From NCBI GenBank assembly GCA_002477905.1, contig DLLB01000029.1:2090-9067 (forward strand): DNA of 6,978 bases, written 5' to 3'. This DNA comes from Clostridiales bacterium UBA7573. Lineage in GTDB: Bacteria > Bacillota > Clostridia > Oscillospirales > CAG-272. Of the stretch, positions 1-6,212 are shown one piece after another. Numbering within the stretch: the first letter of the stretch is position 1; every line of letters begins with the position of its first letter. The notes below the pieces were generated by a model. It was not told the origin of the DNA, made no database searches, and saw nothing but the letters and a program-made list of their open reading frames with translations. Position numbers and translations under genes: made by a program.

Positions 1-29
1 CTCCCCTTACCATCCCCGCGAACCCTTTG
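1..29 (+). repeat. Truncated copy of dispersed hairpin repeat
   Basis: The first 22 bases are identical to the reverse complement of 6899-6920, and similarity fades out near base 29. The palindromic head seen in the two other copies (1894-1925 and 6910-6941) would lie to the left of the window, so this copy is cut by the window edge. It sits just beyond the terminator that follows the GH2 gene. This is non-coding intergenic repeat DNA with no evidence of mobility enzymes nearby. Confidence 0.8.
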
Positions 30-37
30 CAGGAAAA

Positions 38-85
38 CAAAAAAGGCACACACCGTCCGAACTGCCGGAAAGTGTGCGTCTTTTT
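38..85 (-). terminator. Rho-independent terminator of the GH2 gene (probably bidirectional)
   Basis: The outer arms GCACAC (46-51) and GTGTGC (72-77) pair, and the inner arms TCCG (56-59) and CGGA (66-69) close a 6-base loop. On the minus strand the stem is followed by a run of six T (complement of 39-44), the expected form for ending GH2 transcription about 30 bases after its stop. On the plus strand it is followed by five T (81-85), so it could also stop transcription coming from the left. The stem family resembles the terminator at 6816-6854. Confidence 0.78.
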
Positions 86-113
86 CGATGCGTAGGACGG
101 GCACCTGTCCCCT

Positions 114-1841
114 TTATTCCTCGATAGCGGCGGGGGCGGACATCGCGTCCCGCATAGCGGCGATAAGCTCCGGGGAAAACTTCTCTTTTCGCGCGTAGGT
201 ATACAGCCCGTTCTGCTCCTGTTCGACGTCATACAGCTGGGTATAGCAACATCCGCAGATGTCGGGATTGCCAAGCAATACCGAAGCAAAGGCGCGGAAC
301 CGATGGGCAAACGCGTCCGCGTTTTCGGAGGCTTCGCCGTACCCCCAGCCGTTATTGCCGTCGTTTAAGCGGAATCCGCCGTACTCGCTTAAGAAAAACG
401 GCATGCTCCGGTGATATTTCAGCGGCTGGCGGGATTCCTCGCCGTCCGGAATCTTCCCGTCGGTGAACTTCGCATATTTTCGGGTGAAATCCGCAATGCC
501 GCCGGTATAATCGTGGGTATCGTAAAGATCGGTCGCAACATGGTAGCACCAGCTCACGTCGATGACGGGGCGGGTTTTGTCAAAGCGTTTCGTTTCCTCA
601 TACAGCGTACGGACGATCTCATCGCTTTGCCGGCGGCCGTTCACCATCCAGTTTTCATTCATCGGGCACCAACCGATGACGGCAGGATGATTGTAATCGC
701 GCTCCACGCTTGCCAGCCACTCGCGCTGATAGATCGGCAGATATTCCGTGCGGGAATAGTCAAAGCCCCAGCTCGGAAACTCGCCGAACACCAAATAGCC
801 CAACCGGTCGCAGTGATACAGAAACCGCTGCTCAAACACTTTTTCATGCAGGCGCGCACCGTTGAAGCCAAACGCCTTGGAAAGCTCGATGTCTTTCACA
901 AGATCGGCGTCGGAGGGCGCGGTATACACGCCGTCCGGATAAAATCCCTGATCCAGCACCGTGCGCAAGAATACATACTTTCCGTTCAATTTCACGCCTT
1001 TGGCGTCCCATTCCACACTGCGCAAGCCAAAGTAGCTTTCCACCGTATCGGTGGTCCTGCCGCTTTGCACCGTGATGCGCAGATCATACAGCGTCGGAGA
1101 TTGCAGATCCCACTCTGCCCGTTTGGAAAGCGCGATCGTCGCAAATCCGGCGTTCTGCGTTGTGACAAACCGCGCCGAACCGACTGCTTCGCCCGCAAGA
1201 AACGCGGTCAGCGTCACCTGTTTTTCTCCGCTTCCCGCAAAGGTAAGCTCCGCGTGCAGGGCGGCGTTTTCTCTGTCCGGCGTAAGCTTCGCCGCACACA
1301 GCGAAACCTCCGGCACCACTTCCATCCACACCGTCTGCCAGATTCCCGTGGTACGGGTGTAGGAGCAGCCGAACGATTCCAGCCGCGCGCTTTGTTTGCC
1401 GCTCGGCTGTGCCAGATCGCGCGCGTCCCCTTCGCAATACACGCAAAGCGCGTTTTCTCCCTCCGCGTGCAAAGCGTCGGTAATGTCAAAGGCAAACGGC
1501 GTATAGCCGCCGTCATGCCGCCCGACCTCCGTTTCGTTGACGAATACGCGGGTGTGATAATACGCCGCTTCCAGGTGCAGGAGCACGCGCCCGTTTTCGT
1601 GCGCGGGCGTGTCAAACGTCCGCCGATACCAGCACGCGCCGATAAAATCCGTGTGTGCAAGCCCGCTCAGGCGGGATTCCGGACAAAACGGCACTTCAAT
1701 CGCATACGGCAGCTCCGTCCGCTTTTCATAGTGCTTCTCGATGCCGACCTTCGCCGTGTCAAAATCGAATTGCCAACTGCCGTTTAAGTTGATAAAAGAC
1801 GCGCGGCGCAACTGCGGGCGCGGATATTCTTCTCTGTACAT
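114..1841 (-). CDS. Glycoside hydrolase family 2 (beta-galactosidase/beta-glucuronidase/beta-mannosidase superfamily)
   Basis: This is a 575-residue retaining beta-glycosidase. Seen in the sequence: an N-terminal jelly-roll sugar-binding domain (about 5-178, with NLNGSW, GGYTPF and TTGIWQTVW motifs), an immunoglobulin-like domain (about 180-275), and a TIM barrel (about 280-570, beginning near LNGKYVFLRTVLDQGFYPDG). The acid/base is E396 in the MNEN motif and the nucleophile is E486 in LSEYGG; R330/H332 (ARLHE) also match the family. There is no signal peptide, membrane segment or C-terminal LacZ small-chain domain, so it is a short cytoplasmic form. The exact sugar cannot be read from the sequence; the NxK motif expected of beta-glucuronidases was not seen. 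The start is ATG at 1841, because AAAGGA lies 8 bases upstream; a TTG two codons earlier is too close to it. It is probably co-transcribed with the DUF4965 gene upstream, since no separate promoter is convincing. Confidence 0.93.
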   Translation of the reverse strand: MYREEYPRPQLRRASFINLNGSWQFDFDTAKVGIEKHYEKRTELPYAIEVPFCPESRLSGLAHTDFIGACWYRRTFDTPAHENGRVLLHLEAAYYHTRVFVNETEVGRHDGGYTPFAFDITDALHAEGENALCVYCEGDARDLAQPSGKQSARLESFGCSYTRTTGIWQTVWMEVVPEVSLCAAKLTPDRENAALHAELTFAGSGEKQVTLTAFLAGEAVGSARFVTTQNAGFATIALSKRAEWDLQSPTLYDLRITVQSGRTTDTVESYFGLRSVEWDAKGVKLNGKYVFLRTVLDQGFYPDGVYTAPSDADLVKDIELSKAFGFNGARLHEKVFEQRFLYHCDRLGYLVFGEFPSWGFDYSRTEYLPIYQREWLASVERDYNHPAVIGWCPMNENWMVNGRRQSDEIVRTLYEETKRFDKTRPVIDVSWCYHVATDLYDTHDYTGGIADFTRKYAKFTDGKIPDGEESRQPLKYHRSMPFFLSEYGGFRLNDGNNGWGYGEASENADAFAHRFRAFASVLLGNPDICGCCYTQLYDVEQEQNGLYTYARKEKFSPELIAAMRDAMSAPAAIEE

Positions 1842-1893
1842 GATCAAATTCCTTTCTGTGTGTAAATAAAGGCTATGGGAAAAACACGTTTCG

Positions 1894-1950
1894 AAAGGGG
1901 AGCCTTTTGTAAAAGGCTCCCCTTTCCATCCCCGCGAAAACTTGAAATAA
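1894..1950 (+). repeat. Dispersed hairpin repeat, complete copy in the GH2 upstream gap
   Basis: The element begins with a perfect 15-bp inverted repeat (1894-1908 against 1911-1925, two bases at the centre) and continues with CCATCCCCGCGAAAACT and an AT-rich tail to 1950. The reverse complement of 6884-6941 matches it almost throughout, with a few substitutions and one single-base indel. It lies between two minus-strand genes, about 53 bases before the GH2 start. In RNA it would form a very stable hairpin of about 14 bp with a 4-base loop on either strand. Without an adjacent long T-run it is not a standard terminator, but it could attenuate transcription or protect mRNA ends. Confidence 0.85.
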
Positions 1951-2008
1951 GGGAACCAAGCAGGTGTGTGCCCCCTCCCCTTTTGCCCGTAAGGTTTTGG
2001 AAGGGTGT

Positions 2009-2036
2009 GGGAAACCTTTTTTGAAAAAAGTTTCCC
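2009..2036 (-). terminator. Hairpin after the DUF4965 gene, possible weak terminator or mRNA-end structure
   Basis: GGGAAAC (2009-2015) pairs with GTTTCCC (2030-2036), and T6 (2017-2022) pairs with A6 (2024-2029) around one central base; C2016 is bulged. It begins 16 bases past the stop codon of the minus-strand gene. On that strand there is no T-run after the stem, so termination would be inefficient and read-through into the GH2 gene is plausible. Together with the repeat at 1894-1950 it fills most of the 210-base gap. Confidence 0.5.
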
Positions 2037-2051
2037 ATAAAAAGCCGCCCC

Positions 2052-4052
2052 TTACGCTTTCAGCAACAAGGCGAAGATGCCGCCCTGCACGGTGCGGTTC
2101 TGGAAGTGATGCATTTCGCCGGTTTTGGTTTCAAACCAATCGGAGAACGCGGCGCGGTCGGGGGACTCGCGCAAGAACCGTGCGACGGGCGCAAGCATGG
2201 CTTTCCGCTTTTCGGTAGAAGAGGAAAGCGCCGCCGCCCACAGAATCCAGTCGGATTTGGTATATTCCTTCCGGCTGTCCAGCGGGGTGCCGAAGCGATT
2301 TGCCCGCGCGATGTAGGCATCCACCTCGCGCTCTAAAAATTCCTGCGGGTACAGTCCCAATCCCAGCACGCGGTCAAAGAGCAGATTATACTTCAAACTG
2401 AACGTATCGCCGCCGTCGAACGTGAGCGGCGTTGCGCCCTCTTTGGGCATCAACGCAAGCAGACGCTGCGCGTGATCTTTTGCCTTTGCAAAGTAAGCGG
2501 AACCGTCGCGTCCGGTCCATTCACAGATCTTCGCAAAGCAGCCGATTCCGACGCTTGCCTTGATGGACAGATTGATATTCTTGTCCAGATGTCCGGCAAA
2601 ATCGTCCGTGCAAAGCTGGCTTTCCGGAATAAAACCGTGCTGCTCCAGATATTTCACCCATTTGGCAAACAGATCGAAATGCTCCGCAAGGAACGCGGGA
2701 TCCTTTCTGCCGCAAGCTTCATAATAAGCCGCCGCCATCACCAGAAGATTGGCGCATTCCTCCACCGGCATCTGATATTGGAACGCATACACATCCACGC
2801 CTGCCGGAAGATTGTAGGTCATCAGAATGGTTTCCCGCGCGTTTCTGCCGCCGACGTCGATCCCGCGCGCTTTATCCGTACCGTAATACTGTCCCGCCAC
2901 CATCGGATAACGCCCTGCGTCATGCGGCGCGAAGTCATAGTTCCATGCCGGCGTTTGCGCGAAGCGGAGCACCGGCAACATCATGCCCTTCACCAGCTCC
3001 GGCGCGTACAGCAGATACAGCGGAATGGACGGATAGCTGACGTCCACCGTCGCAATGCATCCGTTGGAGTTGCACTCTTTGGATAAGAAGATCAGATTGC
3101 CCTTTTCGTCCGCGATCAGCTTATGTGCCGCAACGGATTGCCGCAAGGACGCGTACAACAGCGCAAGATAATCCTCGCCGTAAGGCGCAGCCGCGCGGCG
3201 CAGCGTTTCATCAAACGCGTCGCAGGAGGCTTTGACCGCGGGATAATCGGCGTTTGCCTCCGCCAGCGCGTCATAGATCGTTTTGCCGCCGCGGAACCAA
3301 TAGCCGCGCCGCACCTCTCCGAAATAGAAGATCGGCGCAATGTCGTCAAATGCGAACAGAAACTGCCCCTGCAAAGCGTCGGCGCACACACTCATAAAAA
3401 GATGATGTTCCGGATCGGAATTTGCCGGCGTTTCCTTGGTAAACAGGGCTTCAAATCCCGCTTCCTCATGGATATACGCCCGCTCGCCGGCAAGATACCA
3501 ATAGCCGGATTCCGCTTCGCAAACGTCGCCCGTGCAGTCGAGCAAGAGCTGTCTGCGCCGCGCCATCAGCGCCACCTCGCCCACTTTATCAAACGCTTTC
3601 ACCACGCCGCCGCGGACAAACGCTTCGCCCCTTTGCTCGGCTTCCCCGTCATAGCAAACTTCCTGATCGGCGGAGAAGATCACCCGCACCGCGCCCAGCT
3701 CTTTTTTCGGCGTGATCGTGTAATGGAAATAGCACACCGGACGCGCGATCATATCGGCGTCATCCGGACGCAAGGGGGAGAAATACCGCGTCTGCAACGT
3801 GAAATCCGGCGTGTCATAGGTGAAAATCGTCTCAAAAGCCGTCACGGCAACATCGGTCGCGCGTAAGACCTCCCCGCGCGCCGCGCCTAAAAAGCGATAC
3901 GTTTTTCCACCCACGCATACATAGCCGTACAGACGTTTCGGATGGCGCGTCCAGAACAGGGTATCGCTCTCGCCCGGTTGCTCGGAGGGCATCCAGAAAG
4001 AGAAAAACGGATCTTTGACAAACAGGGGATAGCTTGGAAGGTATCGTTTCAT
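2052..4052 (-). CDS. DUF4964/DUF5127/DUF4965/DUF1793 family protein (glutaminase A-like)
   Basis: This 666-residue protein has the whole architecture of the family founded by fungal glutaminase GtaA. Visible blocks are: N-terminus with PLFVKDPFFSFW (9-20) and GYVCVGGKTYRFLG (43-56), a beta-rich middle (about 60-290), the DUF4965 signature (301-440: SLRQSVAAHKL, FLSKECNSNG, TVDVSYPS, FAPHDAGRYP, MPVEECANLL), and a C-terminal helical part (about 455-666) with TDDFAGHLDKNINLSIKA (482-499), YTKSDWILWAAAL (597-609) and VQGGIFALLL (655-664). Family annotation says glutaminase, but the helical barrel and the GH2 neighbour make a role in glycan breakdown equally possible; this is inference. No signal peptide is seen, unlike many relatives. 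ATG at 4052 is chosen over an in-frame start at 4100, because AAAGGA sits 9 bases upstream and the family motif begins within a few residues. Promoter at 4130-4158. Confidence 0.88.
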   Translation of the reverse strand: MKRYLPSYPLFVKDPFFSFWMPSEQPGESDTLFWTRHPKRLYGYVCVGGKTYRFLGAARGEVLRATDVAVTAFETIFTYDTPDFTLQTRYFSPLRPDDADMIARPVCYFHYTITPKKELGAVRVIFSADQEVCYDGEAEQRGEAFVRGGVVKAFDKVGEVALMARRRQLLLDCTGDVCEAESGYWYLAGERAYIHEEAGFEALFTKETPANSDPEHHLFMSVCADALQGQFLFAFDDIAPIFYFGEVRRGYWFRGGKTIYDALAEANADYPAVKASCDAFDETLRRAAAPYGEDYLALLYASLRQSVAAHKLIADEKGNLIFLSKECNSNGCIATVDVSYPSIPLYLLYAPELVKGMMLPVLRFAQTPAWNYDFAPHDAGRYPMVAGQYYGTDKARGIDVGGRNARETILMTYNLPAGVDVYAFQYQMPVEECANLLVMAAAYYEACGRKDPAFLAEHFDLFAKWVKYLEQHGFIPESQLCTDDFAGHLDKNINLSIKASVGIGCFAKICEWTGRDGSAYFAKAKDHAQRLLALMPKEGATPLTFDGGDTFSLKYNLLFDRVLGLGLYPQEFLEREVDAYIARANRFGTPLDSRKEYTKSDWILWAAALSSSTEKRKAMLAPVARFLRESPDRAAFSDWFETKTGEMHHFQNRTVQGGIFALLLKA

Positions 4053-4102
4053 CGCATTGATTCCTTTCTTTGCGGTTTTTCCGCCGTTTTGATTCTGCAA
4101 TT

Positions 4103-4127
4103 CAGGAAATCCGCTTGGATTTCCCTG
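4103..4127 (-). promoter_or_regulatory. Dyad over the predicted start point: operator or leader hairpin
   Basis: Two perfect 8-bp arms, GGAAATCC (4105-4112) and GGATTTCC (4117-4124), flank a 4-base centre. CAG/CTG ends extend the symmetry with one bulged C. The dyad starts immediately downstream of the minus-strand -10 box (4130-4135) and covers the expected transcription start near 4123. This is a classical place for a repressor operator; the same sequence could form a hairpin at the 5' end of the mRNA. The regulator is not in the window. Confidence 0.5.
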
Positions 4128-4129
4128 TC

Positions 4130-4158
4130 AGTATAGCACAGCGCCCATGGATTTTCAA
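4130..4158 (-). promoter_or_regulatory. Sigma-A promoter of the DUF4965-GH2 transcript
   Basis: On the minus strand, TTGAAA (-35, 4153-4158) and TATACT (-10, 4130-4135) are separated by exactly 17 bases, and TGC directly before the -10 gives an extended -10. The predicted start near 4123 leaves a leader of about 70 bases before ATG 4052. Short A/T tracts at roughly helical spacing lie just upstream (4160-4200). Confidence 0.8.
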
Positions 4159-4205
4159 TAGGATTTTGGCTGATTCGATTGCGATTTTGTCCGATTTTTT
4201 GAACC

Positions 4206-4264
4206 CCGCACCCTTGGTATGATTCGGTATGAAACCGTCGCAATTTTTGCAAAACCGCACCCTT
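4206..4264. repeat. Direct repeats in the divergent intergenic region
   Basis: CCGCACCCTT occurs twice in the same orientation, at 4206-4215 and 4255-4264, start-to-start distance 49 bases. Between them lies a tandem pair, GGTATGATTC and GGTATGAAAC (4216-4235), with 8 of 10 bases the same. They lie 50-110 bases upstream of the minus-strand -35 box, and also upstream of the plus-strand cassette. They are possible activator sites, but no regulator is encoded here, so the function is inferred only from position. Confidence 0.45.
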
Positions 4265-4331
4265 TGCGACACCCTGCAACTGTATTCTACCCCCGGTGCG
4301 CGTTAAAATGAACGCGGGGTTACAAAAAAAG

Positions 4332-4383
4332 CGCCGCCGTGCGCAACCGGCGGCGTCCTATCACGATCAGCCGCTTTTGCGGC
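4332..4383 (+). promoter_or_regulatory. Two leader hairpins before the phage-like cassette
   Basis: The first hairpin has perfect 8-bp arms, CGCCGCCG (4332-4339) and CGGCGGCG (4348-4355), with an 8-base loop. The second has arms GCCGC (4370-4374) and GCGGC (4379-4383) with a TTTT loop and ends directly against the AGAAAGGA ribosome binding site. No T-run follows either, so they are not terminators. They may shape or insulate translation of the first gene. A convincing plus-strand promoter was not found in 4265-4331; TAAAAT at 4304-4309 is a weak -10 candidate without a good -35. Confidence 0.45.
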
Positions 4384-4398
4384 AGAAAGGAATTACGC

Positions 4399-5319
4399 AT
4401 GATTCTCATACAAATGCAGCAGGACAAAACCCTGCAAAAAGCGCGGGAAAGCGCCAAATGCTACCGCGGCGAACAAAACGCCGACCGCTTGGTTTTCTCC
4501 GTGCCGCGGCGGTATGACGGGCTGGATCTTCTGACCTGCACGGCAAAGCTCTATCACCGGGTGGAAAACCGGGGCGATTATTTTATGCTTTGCGCGGACG
4601 CGGCGTTTGACGACCGCATTCTCTACACGGCGCCCGTCACCGCCGCCATGACCGCTTACGCGGGAAAACTGGTGCTGTGGCTGGAGTTTCTCTCGCCGGA
4701 CGGCGGCGTTCTGCTCCGCACCGGCGAATGCGCGCTGCCCGTTACCGATCGGGAAGGCGCGGAGGAGCTTGTGACCAAGCAGGAGCTTTCGCTCTTAAAT
4801 GAGTGGCAGGTGAAGCTGGACGCGTTCTTTCGTCAGCTCTCCGCCGGCGCCTTTCGCGGAGAGAAAGGCGAAAAAGGCGACAAGGGAGAAAAGGGGGACA
4901 AAGGCGATCCCGGCGGCGGAAACGTCGATCTTTCCGGCTATCTGCAAAACACCGCGACGGGAAACGCCGCCATCGGCGCGGGAAGCGGCTCCCTTGCCAG
5001 CGCAAAAGACGCAACCGCTTACGGCGCGGACGCGCGCGCACTGGCTTACCGTGCCGTCGCGCTCGGCAGATGGGCGTACGTTTCGGAAACGGCGAAAAAC
5101 GCCGTCCAGATCGGCAACGGCGCAAATGAAACGGAAAACACCGCCCAGATCGGCGGCAGCGGGCAGATCATCCACACCCTCTCGCTCTATCAGGACGCCG
5201 CGCACGCGGCGGACGGCGTCGCCGGCTATCATCCGCTTGCCACCCGCGCGGAACTGGAAAAGCTGCTCGGCAATTTTCTTGGCGCGCTTACGGCTTCGGT
5301 CGGGGAGGAAACGCTATGA
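4399..5319 (+). CDS. Phage tail-fibre/baseplate-like protein with collagen-like and YadA-head-like segments
   Basis: This 306-residue protein is the first gene of the cassette. Seen: an N-terminal beta-rich domain (about 1-120) resembling BppU-type upper-baseplate or fibre-attachment domains, with weak similarity by eye; a likely helical linker (about 120-150); six charged GXY triplets plus GGG (154-174, GEK/GDK/GDP), collagen-like; then Ala/Gly-rich repeats (about 186-252, including GNAAIG, DATAYGADARALAYRAVALGR, AVQIGNGANETENTAQIGG) that look like the head repeats of YadA trimeric adhesins; and a short helical C-terminus. Such mixed fibres are normally trimeric and located at the phage tail tip, where they bind the host surface. 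The start is ATG 4399 with AGAAAGGA 7 bases upstream; an in-frame ATG at 4339 lies inside the leader hairpin and lacks a site. The stop overlaps the next start by ATGA. Confidence 0.8.
   Translation: MILIQMQQDKTLQKARESAKCYRGEQNADRLVFSVPRRYDGLDLLTCTAKLYHRVENRGDYFMLCADAAFDDRILYTAPVTAAMTAYAGKLVLWLEFLSPDGGVLLRTGECALPVTDREGAEELVTKQELSLLNEWQVKLDAFFRQLSAGAFRGEKGEKGDKGEKGDKGDPGGGNVDLSGYLQNTATGNAAIGAGSGSLASAKDATAYGADARALAYRAVALGRWAYVSETAKNAVQIGNGANETENTAQIGGSGQIIHTLSLYQDAAHAADGVAGYHPLATRAELEKLLGNFLGALTASVGEETL
4858..4920 (+). repeat. Collagen-like GXY coding repeat
   Basis: Seven 9-base units encode GEK, GEK, GDK, GEK, GDK, GDP and GGG (residues 154-174 of the fibre protein). The near-identical units are prone to slippage, so length may vary between strains. 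Charged lysine/acid pairs are typical of bacterial and phage collagen-like stalks, which form triple helices without hydroxyproline. Confidence 0.9.
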
Positions 5320-5894
5320 CGGCACAGCAGATTCTGACCAAGCTGACCACACTGCGGCAGCGACTCGCCGCTTCGCTCAACGATTACGGCGTTTCCGCCA
5401 CGGCTGCGCAGTCGTTATCCGCGCTGATCCCGAAGGTCGATCAGATCCAGACAAGCGGCGGCAAAAAGACCTACAACCTGTACGGCGGTCCTGCGCACAA
5501 CCATGAGCTTTACATTGCCGGCGATTATATCCCGCGGGCGGAATTCTCCGGCAAAAATCTGTCCGCAACCATCACCTGGGACGCGGATATGGGGCACTGC
5601 TACACGGAAATCCTGGCGGAGGACGTGGGGGAGGGGGCATTTCAGAATGCCGCGCTCTGCGGAGGCTACGGCACGCAGGTAAGTGCGATCTACATCCGCA
5701 AAAACGCCTTTGCGGGTTCGGACGCCGCAACCAATTCCATTCATTTAAGCAATACAAAGTGCATCGGGGAAAACGCGTTTCTGCCGTCCGATCCCACCGC
5801 CGGAAATTACAGCACGCTGATCTGCGATTTTACGGAAAACGCCGTCGTCGGCGCACCGTGGGGCTACACCGGCACCATCACCTATCAGACCTGA
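5316..5894 (+). CDS. Phage tail/receptor-binding-like protein with BspA-type leucine-rich-repeat-like C-terminus
   Basis: This 192-residue protein overlaps the fibre gene by 4 bases (ATGA) and has GGGGAGG 7 bases before its ATG, so translation is probably coupled. The N-terminus (1-46) is a helical segment of the sort found at the head of Firmicute phage tail proteins (ILTKLTTLRQRLAASLNDYG, ALIPKV). The middle (about 52-105) is probably beta-rich. The C-terminus (about 106-192) has repeats of the BspA/LRR_5 kind: GEGAFQNAAL, AIYIRKNAFAG, IGENAFLP, and a closing DFTENAVVGAPWG...ITY element. LRR_5-like repeats on such proteins are thought to mediate surface or receptor binding. Family placement is by motif recognition only. 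No signal peptide is present, which argues against a secreted cell-surface BspA. Confidence 0.72.
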   Translation: MTAQQILTKLTTLRQRLAASLNDYGVSATAAQSLSALIPKVDQIQTSGGKKTYNLYGGPAHNHELYIAGDYIPRAEFSGKNLSATITWDADMGHCYTEILAEDVGEGAFQNAALCGGYGTQVSAIYIRKNAFAGSDAATNSIHLSNTKCIGENAFLPSDPTAGNYSTLICDFTENAVVGAPWGYTGTITYQT

Positions 5895-5946
5895 CGTTTC
5901 TTCGGAAAGCGTCATTTACCAAACAACGCGGAGCCTTCCGGCTCCG
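5893..5946 (+). promoter_or_regulatory. Two short hairpins between the LRR-like gene and the 83-residue gene
   Basis: Hairpin one: GACG/CGTC and TTTC/GAAA arms (5893-5900 with 5905-5913, one bulged G) close a TTCG tetraloop and start inside the preceding stop codon; only weakly T-rich sequence follows. Hairpin two: a perfect 7-bp stem CGGAGCC/GGCTCCG (5929-5935 with 5940-5946) with TTCC loop. It abuts the GGAAAGGA ribosome binding site of the next gene, and a T6 run lies 8 bases further on. Neither is a clear terminator; they may allow partial termination or mRNA processing within the cassette. Confidence 0.4.
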
Positions 5947-5960
5947 GGAAAGGATTTTTT

Positions 5961-6212
5961 ATGAAACTTGTACCGATCTATCGCTATCCCGTCACCGATT
6001 CGGACGGCAATCGCCGGATCATGGTCACGCCGTTTCGCATTCACGATACGGACACGCCGTATCAGATCCAGTTACGCGCGGACGCAGATCATCTTTTGAC
6101 CAACGGCGAAACTTCCGCCGTCATCGTCAATCTTGATCCCGCCGACGTCTCCGCCTGGCGGGAAATCCCCGCGGCAGGGGAAAGTGCCGCCGAAGCGGAG
6201 GCAAAACCATGA
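5961..6212 (+). CDS. Small hypothetical protein of the phage-like cassette (83 aa)
   Basis: GGAAAGGA precedes ATG 5961 by 6 bases, and the stop overlaps the next start by ATGA (6209-6212), so this is very probably a real gene. I do not recognise the family. The residues look like a compact beta-rich fold (about 1-70: YRYPVTDSDGNRRIMVTPFRIHDTDTPYQIQLRADADHLLTNG in short stretches, ending near SAWREI) followed by an Ala/Glu tail (about 71-83). There is no signal peptide or membrane segment. Its place between a tail protein and the holin genes suggests a tail-accessory or late protein, comparable in position to XkdX-type small proteins, but no sequence link is claimed. Confidence 0.75.
   Translation: MKLVPIYRYPVTDSDGNRRIMVTPFRIHDTDTPYQIQLRADADHLLTNGETSAVIVNLDPADVSAWREIPAAGESAAEAEAKP

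Noticed and set aside
411..1787. Long plus-strand open frame (458 codons) opposite the GH2 gene
   Set aside because: It lies wholly antisense to a gene with clear GH2 catalytic motifs, its product resembles no family I know, and long antisense frames are common in GC-rich genes.
1844..2038. 64-codon minus-strand frame in the gap before GH2
   Set aside because: It is translated from the two hairpin repeat elements; the same kind of peptide also arises from the repeat copy at the right edge, so it is a repeat artefact.
3123..3866. Plus-strand open frame (247 codons) opposite the DUF4965 gene
   Set aside because: It is a shadow of a gene whose family motifs run the full length; the product is rich in Arg/His and has no recognisable domain.
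4261..4331. Possible plus-strand promoter for the cassette (TAAAAT at 4304-4309)
   Set aside because: No acceptable -35 box lies 16-18 bases upstream, so I did not list it as a promoter.
4339..4398. Upstream in-frame ATG giving a 20-residue extension of the fibre protein
   Set aside because: The ATG lies in the leader hairpin, has no ribosome binding site, and the added residues are basic and unlike fibre proteins, whereas ATG 4399 has AGAAAGGA at good spacing.
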